A stretch of DNA of 64,000 nucleotides from Phocaeicola massiliensis B84634 = Timone 84634 = DSM 17679 = JCM 13223 (GTDB taxonomy: Bacteria; Bacteroidota; Bacteroidia; Bacteroidales; Bacteroidaceae). The stretch covers positions 355,540 to 419,539 of the forward strand of contig NZ_KB905472.1 in NCBI RefSeq assembly GCF_000382445.1, in the 5' to 3' direction. The position numbers and the translations under genes are program-made. Below, in pieces: positions 8,801-17,092 of the stretch (position 1 is the stretch's first letter; each line of letters opens with the position of its first letter). The notes beneath the pieces are model-generated. The model saw only the letters and a list, made by a program, of their open reading frames with translations, did no database searches and was not told the DNA's origin.

Positions 8801-11800
8801 AACTCACCCATGCAGGTGTACACGTCCTGCCCTTCCTCGTTCACGGACTTGGAGAATCCGATGAACGGTTCCTGATAGACCGCCACGCGTATCTGAGGGT
8901 CGGCGGTCATCGCCTCGTTCCTCATGCCCATTTCCTTGTACAGGGAGTCGTAGGCGTCCACGCTGCCCGCCTTGTGGTCCTGCATGGAGCTGGCCCAGTT
9001 CTTTTTGGCGGTGAGGCGGCCGGACTTCGGCACTCCGTCAAACATCAGCACCTTGTTCTTGTCCGTGGTTCCGTCAGCGTAGGTGGCTATGGAGGCTATC
9101 TTGTTGCCGTCGGCATCTTTTAAGCCTTTCAGCTTGAAGCGGATATTCCATTCCAGATACTTCTTAGAAGACGTTCCCTGACCCTCCACCAACAGGTTGG
9201 TCAGCGTGAAGTTCCTTTCCGGCTTGTCCTTGAAGTAGACTTTCAGGTTACCTGCCACACCGGAGGGGTTCATCAGGCTGGGGAACCGCTTGTCGATTAA
9301 AAATACATTATATAACAGCCGGGTGGCATTGAAGTCAATGTTCACCCCTTCGCCGTCCAGCACCTCGTTGACACTCTTCTCCGCCTGTTTCTCATCGGTC
9401 GTCACGAGCTGGTTGATGTAATTCTTCTGCACCGCCTCGGAGGTGAGGGCGGCATCGTACACGCGCAATCCGTACAGATACAGGTTGGCGTAATCGTTGC
9501 CCAGCACGATCTGTCCGTCATTGCGGAAATAGTCATTGTTCTCGTAGGCATACTGGCGGTTCTTCCTTCCGTTGATGTAAATGGCAACCAGGTTGAATCC
9601 CGCATTTCCATACGCGTCCGGCATCACCACCACGGTGAGGCGGATACGCACGCCGTTGTCAATGGGGACATCCTGCGTGCTGCTCTCATGCCTCGATTGT
9701 GAGAAGAAGGACACGTTCTCGCCCGACACGCGCAGGCCTACGTTCCCCCCGGCAATGGTGATAATGTCCTTCGATGTGTCCGAGGCATTCTCCACCCGGA
9801 AGTCTATCTCTACCGTCTTACCCTTCCGGGCCGCTTCCGTGGCAAAGGGCCGGTAGTCTATGACAGCCTTGCTGCGGGCGAAGATTTTCAGCGCCTTCAC
9901 TCCGTCGCCGTCTGCCGTCCAGCCGTCGTTGCCCCAGTTGAAGTTGTTCCATTCCACCGGCACCACTGTCTTGTCCGCCTCGTTGATGATGCTCTCGTGG
10001 TTGGTCTGTGAGTTGCCGCGTGTGCGCGGATTAAGATAGAACACCGCTCCGGCTGTGGCCGAATATCCTAGCGAGTTATTGACCGGGAGGGTGATCGGAT
10101 CGATAAGGGGGATGGTTCCACCATCGCCGCCATCGCTTCCGGTGGCGCTCACCCGTACATGGAAATCAGCGTCATCGTCCGTCTCCACCTCCATGGGATA
10201 GGTCAGCGTCTGTCTGGCATTGGTGGGGATGGCGTTGTTCTCGGAGCTGTACACCTCCTCACCGTCCCTTGTGATAGAGAACAGCACATCGGTAGTTGCC
10301 GCCTGCCCGTCGTAGACAGCGTAGTCGAACACGGTATTGTCCTGCCAGTTGGTGAGCAGGCCGGCCACATTGTTCACGCACATCAGCTTCACCGACTCCC
10401 CGGCGGTGGCGGTGCACATCACATTGACGGACACGGCCCTGGTCTGCAGGGTGTTGTCCGAGTTGGAGAGGTAGAACGATATGTTATATATGCCTGTCGC
10501 TCCCGGATGGGGGATGACGTAATTATAAGGTGTGTCGGTATAGATGGCCGTGCCGAGGGACACGTCATAAGTCTGGTTGTAATCCTTGCCGGTAACGGTG
10601 ACGTGCAGCATCTTGCTGACATTGCCGCTGATCATCATCGGGATGGTGATGTCTCCGGCGAAGGCCGTCCACCAGGCGAAATTCGGTGCGCTGACCCCCA
10701 GGGAGGTGAGCTGTACGGTATAGGTCACGGGGGCGGTGGTCTTATCCGTATTCTCCCCCTTGACGGTAATCTTTACGCTGTTACTTCCTGCGGACAAGAA
10801 CTCTGATATCTCCTGCCGGATGGATACCCCCGAAGAGACTTCCATCTGCCTGATGACGGTGAAGTCAGTATACTTGGCGTTCTTAATCATGATGGTACAC
10901 AATCCCATTTCCCCGGTAGGCTTGTAAGGCTTGTTGGAAGTTTCACGGTATTGGGACACGAAAGTGAAGTCTATCACGCACTCCTCACCATATTGTGTTG
11001 CAAAACCGAGTGACTCCATATTATTCCGGATATACAGGTTGTACATGATTCCACCTTCACCGCCACCGCCTCCGGCACTGCCGAACTCGCTCATCTTGCG
11101 CATGGTCCACATATCCATACCTGCCATCTTCACCAGCACAAAGTCGTCATCAAGCGTCAGGTCCACATCAGACAACACATTGGTCAGTCCCCCCAGCGTG
11201 GTCGCCCCGCCACCTTCTCCGCCGCCCCCACCGGATGGCAATTTGGAGAACGGAAAAAAGTCCCAAGTCTTACTTCCGTATTTCTGTACCAGGAGCCGTG
11301 TTTCGGCAGGTTCGTTGTCCGCATCAGGGTCCACGTTGCTCAATCCGCCAAGTGAGGACGAAAGCCCCGCAAGTGAGTCCGTAAGCAGTTTTTGGGATAC
11401 CGCCGCGTCTGTCCTCTCACCCGGCTCGTTGACTATCTCCACTGCTCCTGCAACTTCGCGGATATTATAGAGATCCTCCCATACACCACCTTCATTCTTT
11501 GTCTGTATGTAGTCATCGTTCCGCCGGAGGACAGCGGCATCCCCCTTGTCACCCTTCAGTTCTGCCAGGGCAACAAGGTCCGTCCATTGGCCATCCTCTC
11601 CGATACGCCACCGGATGTGCGTATCGCCCTTCTGCAGGTATATGTTCTTTCCGCGTATCTCTTCCTTCTGGGCTACAGTCAGGTCGGTGAACTTCAGCTT
11701 CAACTTGTCCAGCGACACCAGTTCGCGATACTTCGTGTCGGGTTCGCTTTCATACCTGTATTCTATACCGGTTTCGGTGAGTCTGAGCATCACCTTGTCA

Positions 11801-12216
11801 CCCTTGGCTGAAACCTTCATGCCATTGTTGTCCAGCACATGGGCGTATGTAATCCCGCCGTCATAGGACACCTGCCAGAAGTCATCGACGATACGCAGGA
11901 AGGTTTCCCCATCCGTCAGCGGGTTCTGCCCGATATAGGTGCGGATAATCCTGCCTTGCTCCTTGAGGATATAAAATGTTCCTGCACCCTTCGTCTCTAG
12001 CGCGTCATATTCCGATGGTGTCAGCACGGAATAGTTCAAGGACAGGGATTCTATCAGCGGGCGGATAACGCTTGAACAGAAATCCTGTACACTGATGGCT
12101 GCATCTGAGTGCGCATTCAGACTGTTGGTCATGAGGATGCGGTCCAGTTTCGCAGCGGCAGACTTCTGCGTGAAGTCCTTTATGGATAATGTTTGTCTGT
12201 CTGTTGCCATTTTCAT
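5890..12216 (-). CDS. Tail fibre protein with LamG-like module and BspA-type leucine-rich C-terminus
   Basis: This very large protein (2108 residues) is the last gene of the leftward late operon, directly at the prophage end where host-recognition genes usually lie. The N-terminal 300 residues carry a segment like other Bacteroides phage fibres. Glycine-rich hinges follow (GGGGGEGGG near 330 and again near 390), then beta-rich regions, a concanavalin/LamG-like segment (about 720-990), a long central domain of unknown fold, and BspA-type leucine-rich repeats from about residue 1890 (motifs such as IGKQCFDGC, IGSNAFLNC, IRRYAFRDC). The repeat-coding DNA (5890-6540) is clearly more AT-rich than the rest, suggesting a grafted tip. 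Start at M1 or M3 is undecided. It probably binds host surface polysaccharide or protein. Confidence 0.8.
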   Translation of the reverse strand: MKMATDRQTLSIKDFTQKSAAAKLDRILMTNSLNAHSDAAISVQDFCSSVIRPLIESLSLNYSVLTPSEYDALETKGAGTFYILKEQGRIIRTYIGQNPLTDGETFLRIVDDFWQVSYDGGITYAHVLDNNGMKVSAKGDKVMLRLTETGIEYRYESEPDTKYRELVSLDKLKLKFTDLTVAQKEEIRGKNIYLQKGDTHIRWRIGEDGQWTDLVALAELKGDKGDAAVLRRNDDYIQTKNEGGVWEDLYNIREVAGAVEIVNEPGERTDAAVSQKLLTDSLAGLSSSLGGLSNVDPDADNEPAETRLLVQKYGSKTWDFFPFSKLPSGGGGGEGGGATTLGGLTNVLSDVDLTLDDDFVLVKMAGMDMWTMRKMSEFGSAGGGGGEGGIMYNLYIRNNMESLGFATQYGEECVIDFTFVSQYRETSNKPYKPTGEMGLCTIMIKNAKYTDFTVIRQMEVSSGVSIRQEISEFLSAGSNSVKITVKGENTDKTTAPVTYTVQLTSLGVSAPNFAWWTAFAGDITIPMMISGNVSKMLHVTVTGKDYNQTYDVSLGTAIYTDTPYNYVIPHPGATGIYNISFYLSNSDNTLQTRAVSVNVMCTATAGESVKLMCVNNVAGLLTNWQDNTVFDYAVYDGQAATTDVLFSITRDGEEVYSSENNAIPTNARQTLTYPMEVETDDDADFHVRVSATGSDGGDGGTIPLIDPITLPVNNSLGYSATAGAVFYLNPRTRGNSQTNHESIINEADKTVVPVEWNNFNWGNDGWTADGDGVKALKIFARSKAVIDYRPFATEAARKGKTVEIDFRVENASDTSKDIITIAGGNVGLRVSGENVSFFSQSRHESSTQDVPIDNGVRIRLTVVVMPDAYGNAGFNLVAIYINGRKNRQYAYENNDYFRNDGQIVLGNDYANLYLYGLRVYDAALTSEAVQKNYINQLVTTDEKQAEKSVNEVLDGEGVNIDFNATRLLYNVFLIDKRFPSLMNPSGVAGNLKVYFKDKPERNFTLTNLLVEGQGTSSKKYLEWNIRFKLKGLKDADGNKIASIATYADGTTDKNKVLMFDGVPKSGRLTAKKNWASSMQDHKAGSVDAYDSLYKEMGMRNEAMTADPQIRVAVYQEPFIGFSKSVNEEGQDVYTCMGEFTFGPDKGDDLCFGYDTSAFPELLSVEGSDNAPLGALFRVPWNRNKSYWAYNPDEEAFQYNDTNCWDFDAGELNADETEPLSAQRWIDAYNAVYLCSNRIRPFTGTLAELNAAVAEYRSTGYEYWIAKAGDADLYHLYYFEAAESRFIPSDTGAGPINLQTQLKDYLNDDLSAFTAEQLNELFINARKQLFRATVPALFDMDDTVFHYCFTEFTAGTDQRAKNTYPYNFCTAGSKWRWRLDDADTIFPIDNQGQDRKPYHCEMHDTYSNGQPIWNGETSVFWNMLELAFSAEITAGMRKMLSAMESLCGQSSGTPYDKVYAFYKKYYLGVKNYFPATLVNADAKRYEIAKIAYNNGSYTNDTDPITQSHGDFYSAETAWVKKRIMYIMSKYNYGLFSADGTDTVIVRAAGDLIDYEITPAFDMYPAIANGTSIVQGARTKAGQVCRMTIDLGGSADQQNAIQAASWLLSIGDWHNKNVSGTMVVRGRRLTELILGSKTESVTISITGLTLADCGSMQRVLLSNISTLQGTLNLSALENIREVYADGTSLSQLKLPEGGGLERIEYPAGNRYLTLRNFPVLTARNVIIDQCASVITDFFITGCPMLNPMDVLVTILNAQASQGIGHALKRIRAVGFDSTYTDTGSQVLDMLGSLTDGTYEGLNADGLAGEDPYPVLDGKITVRANAYEDTVNALRERFTKLTLVIDGAWYIRFADKVVQNIVAANWGDGAGITKEQAAKVTTLGNKFQGNSEITSFDEFEYFTGINPLKFEALFYQCTTLSSIRLPKSIATIGKQCFDGCVQLKDTGDIKHLEIILDNGYRGTALQGNIDISGCKNIGYGAFWNCKKITEFSFSKSLTEIGSNAFLNCTSLKTINIPNGIAKIEEQLCRGCSSLETVTIPNSVTYIRRYAFRDCVQLQFVRCEAATPPTIEYDVFYNTNNCPIYVPTGSITTYKSATNWSNYASRIQAIPD

Positions 12217-12223
12217 TTGTTTA

Positions 12224-15200
12224 TTAAGTTGACATGTATAGTTCGTTCCAGTAGCTGCCGTCGAAAATGAATCCGCGCATCTTGTTGTCCGTGAATTTAT
12301 AGCTGCTTTCCGTACTTCTCTGGTCGCTGCGCCTGATGCCTCCCGTCACGGTATAGTTGCCGGTCGATATCTGCTTCATATATATGATTTTGCCGGTACA
12401 TGCAGTTCCCGTAGGGAGAGATACGGTAATGTCGGAGGCAGTGCTTATCCTGATAAAGTCATCGCTGGTCTCGACGCTGCCTGACCCTGTCAGGGTACGT
12501 ACCTTGACACACAGTCCGTTCACCTTGATTACTTCTGTATTTCGGGCTATAAGCTCCACGTTTCCCGCAGACTTTATCGCATAAGTGCCGGTCCCCGCCT
12601 GCGCGGTGACGCTGACCGCCGTGGAATAGTTGCCGTAACCGGACACCCGCAGTGCGGTGATACTGTCCCCCCGTATGGCACACATGCAGTCCGAGTCCCG
12701 GTTTACCCGGAAGAACTTTCCTCCGTCCTTGCCTATGACCACATATGCGGTAGGGGTGGCGTTGTTCTCCAGCCCTTGCGTGGTTATATTGAATGCGCCT
12801 ATGGTATTCTCACCGGCACTGTTGAGCTTGAACACCAGGTTCCCGCCGCTGAACCCGTATATTCCCGCCTTCCCGCTTTCGTACACATTATTACCCAGCA
12901 GCACACCGGTAGAGAGTTTTCCTCCGCTGACGGTGCCGAAGTAGGCTTTGGGAGAAAGTACACTCGTTCCGTTGACGGTTGTCTTCGTCCCGTTCCATTC
13001 CTCCACCCAGTCCAGCAGGTTGGCGTCCTGTCCGTCCTGTCCGTCATCTCCCTTGATTTTACTCCATTTGTAAGCCCCCACATACGAGGGATCGTTCACA
13101 TTCAGGTCCACACAGAAACCGATGTAACTTCCCGATGTCTCTCCGTTGTTGGAAGTGAAAGTCCTTCCGCCGTCATCGGAATATTTGATATGGGTGTAAT
13201 ACGTCAATCCGTCATCACCGTTCATTCCGGATATTCCCTGTTCCCCCTTGTCACCCTGAAGGCCCTGAAAGCGTCTCCATGTGTAATAGAAATAATAGCT
13301 GCTGTCCGTAGGATTATAATCCACATAGGTGCCGATGTAAGGGGCAGAGGAGTCCTCCGTCATGGGGTTGCCATCGGCACTGTAGGAATACTTGATATGA
13401 AAATAAGTGGTTTGTCCGTTGCTGCCGGGAGGTCCCTCCAGTCCATGTTCCCCTTTCTCCCCCTGTATGCCCTGGATTCCCTGCTGTCCCTGTTCGCCCT
13501 TCTCGCCGGTGACACGTGCCGTTCCGTCCCATGAGGCGGGATAGGTAGCGGGCGGGACGATCTTTCCCCATCTCATCCAGAGATATTGTCCGGACGCCAC
13601 GGAGGGGACGGAAGCGGTCCAGCCTCTTGCGGGTGCATCGGTTTCCGACGAGTTCACGGCATATTCGTAATACATGCCGTTCCCGTCCTGCCCCGTCACC
13701 TGTATGGGCGTAGTCCAGTTGCCGGCTTTGCCGGTAGTGCCGTTGATATCCCCTTTGGACATCCACCACTTGCCTTCGGCCGAAGGGCCGTCGCTCCATC
13801 CGGGCGGAATGATATCGGTTCCGGTCGGTGTGGCGGGCTGTTTGGCCGATTGCTTGAATACGTATGACACTCCGTTGGCATTCACACCGCCGTAGACACG
13901 GGTCAGGGTGAAGTTCTTGGTAAAGGCCACTTCGCCCTCGCAGTTCACTTCAATCGTTACCTCCGCCTTGTCTTCCGTGATGCCGGTCACTGTCAATACC
14001 CCTTCATTCAGCACGCAGGTGCATCCTCCGGCAATGAATGAGGCGGAATAGCTGCCTTTTCCCGGTGTGGTTGCCCATACAAGCCGTTCCGCCCCCTTGA
14101 AGGCCTGTATCATTGTCTGTATCTTATACCGGGTCGTGACGACCTCGCTGTTTCCCGTTATGACGAGCTCTTCGCCGTCCACCACATTGATGATGTCATA
14201 CACCGACGAATCTATCCTTCCCAGACTGTCTACAGCCACCACAGCATCATAAGTCGTGAGCGAGACAGCATAGCCGCCGTCGCCCTTGAGCTCCTCCATC
14301 TGGTCGGGCAGGAACTCGATGTGCCCCTTAAAGTAACCGTTGGTCTGGAAGCTGGAATAACCGTTGAACTCCACCCCATTGATGGTGATGCCCGTCAGGT
14401 CTCCGTAGGCCGCTCCATAATGCACGTCCGGGTCTATCTGCCAGGTGGCCACGTCCTTCAGGTATAGTGTGTGCCGGGTGTTGGTTACTTTCGACATGCG
14501 GCGGGCGGGGTCGGTCAGATTGCCGTATGCGGCGAACTTCATCCCGGCGCACGGATGCTGCGTGGTTCCGGGACGGAGCGCATACTTGAATCCGCTGCCG
14601 TCTTCGAGCAGCTCCGTGGGTGTGAAGTAGGCAGTGGAGAATCCGGCATGTGTATAGAATCCGCAGTCGTCCGGTTTGCTTCCCGCTGCATTGTCGGAGG
14701 ATATGTTGTGGAAGATGCCGCGGCACAGGTCATTCACATGCGCGCTCATCAGTTCGCCTTCCACCAAGTCCAGATGAACCGTCCGGTTCTCCGTGTCCAC
14801 CGACTTTATCTTGCCGAACGCAAACGTGCTCCACTGCTCGCCATCGATGACATCGACGCGGTTGAAGCGGTATTCCATCGTGTCGAAGCGGTCGCGCGCC
14901 AGTACCTCGTCCACCTCCAGCCTGGTCTTACCGGTCTTGGGATCGACGGTTATCGCACCGCCGCTTCCCGTCCATCCGGCAACGAACTTGCCTATCTTGA
15001 TTCCTTTCAGGAAAGTGACGATTCCCTGCGCTATGTCATCCTTCTTTTTCGATATGAATTCACCGAACGACCGCAAGGCTGAGAATACATTGTATTCCGA
15101 AGGCGCTTCCGTGTCTCCGCTCTTCAGTATCCGAATCGCCCCTTGTTTCAGTTCCTTGGCGATGGTGTATTCCAAGTTGCTGATTGACGAATCCACTGAT

Positions 15201-16594
15201 GTTTTCCATGAAGTATTAACAGCATCGGAGCACGCTATCGTGGCTTCCGACAGGTTGTCCAGCTTCCGCACCACCCGTGTCATGCGGCTGTCGCGGTATC
15301 CGCCGTTCCGGCCGAAGTACTCTTCGGACATCAGCCTCACCCGTTGGCCGGGAGATAACGGCACACGGTTGCTGTCCACATAGATATAATCCGTGTCAGC
15401 AGTGTAGATGGATATGTCCCTAGCGTATTCATCCAGAAAGTTGTTCACGGCGATTTTGTATTCCTGTTCCGCTGCGGCGGTGTAGGAGTCCGGCATCCGA
15501 ATGTTCCATAATATATAGTTATTGCCGATGGCAGGAATCAGGTTGCCGCCCGGCAGCTGGGTGTTCTCGTCGGGGTAGGTATTGATAATCTCGAATTCCT
15601 GCGTGTCGGCCAACCAGTTGCACTCGAAGTCCTTGCCTGCCAGGTATCCCGAGTGGAAGGTCATGTGTATCACCAGCCCGGGCAGCATCTGTTCTTCGGG
15701 GTTGAACGGCAGGTCCGAGTCCTTGACATAGTACACGGTGTATTTTCCGCCTTCCTTGTCAGTCTTCTCCTCGGAGCGCACCGCCGAGACCGTCCCGATG
15801 CGATGGGGGTATATGCTGGAGAAGGCGTTCTCCTCGCGGTGCTCCTTCAGCCCCAACTGTGTGTTGAGGTCTATATACTTGTCCCGTGAGGGCAGCTGCA
15901 GGCGCGCGTATCCGTAGTCTGACGGGTCGATATTCCTTGTGCTTCCCACCGGGATGAGCCGCGTGAACCACTTGACGGCGTTGGTGTTCTCCTGCTGCGT
16001 CAGGCCCGTTTTAAGCCCTTGCATATAGCCCAGCGTAACCCGCTCGCCACGCTCGCACCGGCACAGATTCAGGTATTCGCCGTCCACCCACCACTCGGTC
16101 TCGAACGCCTGCGCTATCTCGTTCAGCGCGTCCCGGCAATAGAGGCCGTTGAAGTTGACGGCCTTGCGGTCACCGGCGATGGCATCGCCCACTTTCCACA
16201 CCACCCCGTCGGTGTTGCGGTTCAGGTTCTGCACCGCCTTCTGCAGGAAGTCCATGGGCGTGCCGTCGTAGGCGAAGACGGATTCAAGATCGTCCTCTCC
16301 TTGATTCAACCGGCAGAAAAGCAGGTCTTCCGCATCATGTTCCCGTCCGTGGAACTTCACGTTGTAGGTGTACTTCTGCTTGTCCGTCTGTCGGGGACGA
16401 TACTCCTTCTTTATCTTGAAGGTTTGTCCGTCCACCCGTATGTAGTCGCCCACGGACAGGACGAAGAACTCCCAGGTGGTGAAGTTTACCGTGACGGTGT
16501 TCTCCACGCCTATCTCTTGCGCCCACTGCGAGGACGAGTCCGGACTTACCGTCTTTTTTACTTTTCCTGCTATATCATAGATGATCAGCTCCAT
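12224..16594 (-). CDS. Phage tail hub / tail endopeptidase-type protein with collagen-like repeats
   Basis: The 1456-residue protein follows the distal tail gene and precedes the fibre gene (7-bp gap). Residues 1-450 resemble the baseplate-hub or prophage tail-type protein of siphoviruses, with mixed beta segments such as VGDYIRVDGQTFKIKKEY. The middle part is beta-rich with Ig-like segments. Near residues 1025-1060 and again about 50 residues later, collagen-type Gly-X-Y runs appear (GEKGEQGQQGIQG), which form trimeric rods in phage fibres. The C-terminal region resembles a short fibre tip. It should link the tail tip to the fibre. The hub assignment rests on position plus weak N-terminal resemblance. 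Confidence 0.65.
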   Translation of the reverse strand: MELIIYDIAGKVKKTVSPDSSSQWAQEIGVENTVTVNFTTWEFFVLSVGDYIRVDGQTFKIKKEYRPRQTDKQKYTYNVKFHGREHDAEDLLFCRLNQGEDDLESVFAYDGTPMDFLQKAVQNLNRNTDGVVWKVGDAIAGDRKAVNFNGLYCRDALNEIAQAFETEWWVDGEYLNLCRCERGERVTLGYMQGLKTGLTQQENTNAVKWFTRLIPVGSTRNIDPSDYGYARLQLPSRDKYIDLNTQLGLKEHREENAFSSIYPHRIGTVSAVRSEEKTDKEGGKYTVYYVKDSDLPFNPEEQMLPGLVIHMTFHSGYLAGKDFECNWLADTQEFEIINTYPDENTQLPGGNLIPAIGNNYILWNIRMPDSYTAAAEQEYKIAVNNFLDEYARDISIYTADTDYIYVDSNRVPLSPGQRVRLMSEEYFGRNGGYRDSRMTRVVRKLDNLSEATIACSDAVNTSWKTSVDSSISNLEYTIAKELKQGAIRILKSGDTEAPSEYNVFSALRSFGEFISKKKDDIAQGIVTFLKGIKIGKFVAGWTGSGGAITVDPKTGKTRLEVDEVLARDRFDTMEYRFNRVDVIDGEQWSTFAFGKIKSVDTENRTVHLDLVEGELMSAHVNDLCRGIFHNISSDNAAGSKPDDCGFYTHAGFSTAYFTPTELLEDGSGFKYALRPGTTQHPCAGMKFAAYGNLTDPARRMSKVTNTRHTLYLKDVATWQIDPDVHYGAAYGDLTGITINGVEFNGYSSFQTNGYFKGHIEFLPDQMEELKGDGGYAVSLTTYDAVVAVDSLGRIDSSVYDIINVVDGEELVITGNSEVVTTRYKIQTMIQAFKGAERLVWATTPGKGSYSASFIAGGCTCVLNEGVLTVTGITEDKAEVTIEVNCEGEVAFTKNFTLTRVYGGVNANGVSYVFKQSAKQPATPTGTDIIPPGWSDGPSAEGKWWMSKGDINGTTGKAGNWTTPIQVTGQDGNGMYYEYAVNSSETDAPARGWTASVPSVASGQYLWMRWGKIVPPATYPASWDGTARVTGEKGEQGQQGIQGIQGEKGEHGLEGPPGSNGQTTYFHIKYSYSADGNPMTEDSSAPYIGTYVDYNPTDSSYYFYYTWRRFQGLQGDKGEQGISGMNGDDGLTYYTHIKYSDDGGRTFTSNNGETSGSYIGFCVDLNVNDPSYVGAYKWSKIKGDDGQDGQDANLLDWVEEWNGTKTTVNGTSVLSPKAYFGTVSGGKLSTGVLLGNNVYESGKAGIYGFSGGNLVFKLNSAGENTIGAFNITTQGLENNATPTAYVVIGKDGGKFFRVNRDSDCMCAIRGDSITALRVSGYGNYSTAVSVTAQAGTGTYAIKSAGNVELIARNTEVIKVNGLCVKVRTLTGSGSVETSDDFIRISTASDITVSLPTGTACTGKIIYMKQISTGNYTVTGGIRRSDQRSTESSYKFTDNKMRGFIFDGSYWNELYMST

Positions 16595-16628
16595 TTTAAA
16601 CGCTATTTAATCATTGTTCGAAGATTGT

Positions 16629-17081
16629 TTAAATGCTTGGTTCCGGCTCGCGGAACTTCGCCTTGAAGATACATGCGTATTTTCCCTGCGCCGTAGGCCG
16701 CGGATACCATGCGGGCACCTGCGGTTCGGACAGGTGCATTCTATAGTCACGCATACCTTTCAGCCCGAAAACGAGCCAGCCCGATTTCAATGCCGTCAGC
16801 AAAGCGGAGTAACGTGACTCCAACGATGCCTCCGTATCACCCGTGACCATGAATTGCAAGGTTCGGTCTATCGCCTCGAAACAAGGGACCGGCAGCACGT
16901 CGGGCAGCTGCTCTCCGTTCCGCTCGCGAAACGACACAGCGGTGTAGGGTTTCATCTTCGGCATCTTGCGCAGCTCGTCCATGTTGACGTGCTCGGTGGC
17001 CGACACCTCGCAGAGGTACGCGCCGTAGTCCGTCCACGCGTCCTTGCCGTTTATCGTCATATATCCTGTCATATCTTCCAT
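16629..17081 (-). CDS. Distal tail-like phage protein
   Basis: The 150-residue product starts MEDMTGYMTINGKDAWTDYG and continues with mixed alpha/beta segments. It has no signal peptide or membrane helix. It lies between the tape measure gene (12 bp upstream) and the tail hub gene, the place of distal tail or tail-tip adaptor proteins in siphoviruses. Several in-frame ATGs near the N-terminus leave the start uncertain (M1, M4 or M8). Function is inferred from position only. Confidence 0.6.
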   Translation of the reverse strand: MEDMTGYMTINGKDAWTDYGAYLCEVSATEHVNMDELRKMPKMKPYTAVSFRERNGEQLPDVLPVPCFEAIDRTLQFMVTGDTEASLESRYSALLTALKSGWLVFGLKGMRDYRMHLSEPQVPAWYPRPTAQGKYACIFKAKFREPEPSI

Positions 17082-17092
17082 ATCCTGTCACA

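Noticed and set aside
5890..12216. Diversity-generating retroelement at the tail fibre
   Set aside because: No reverse transcriptase gene, and no template/variable repeat pair was noticed near the fibre gene or elsewhere in the prophage.
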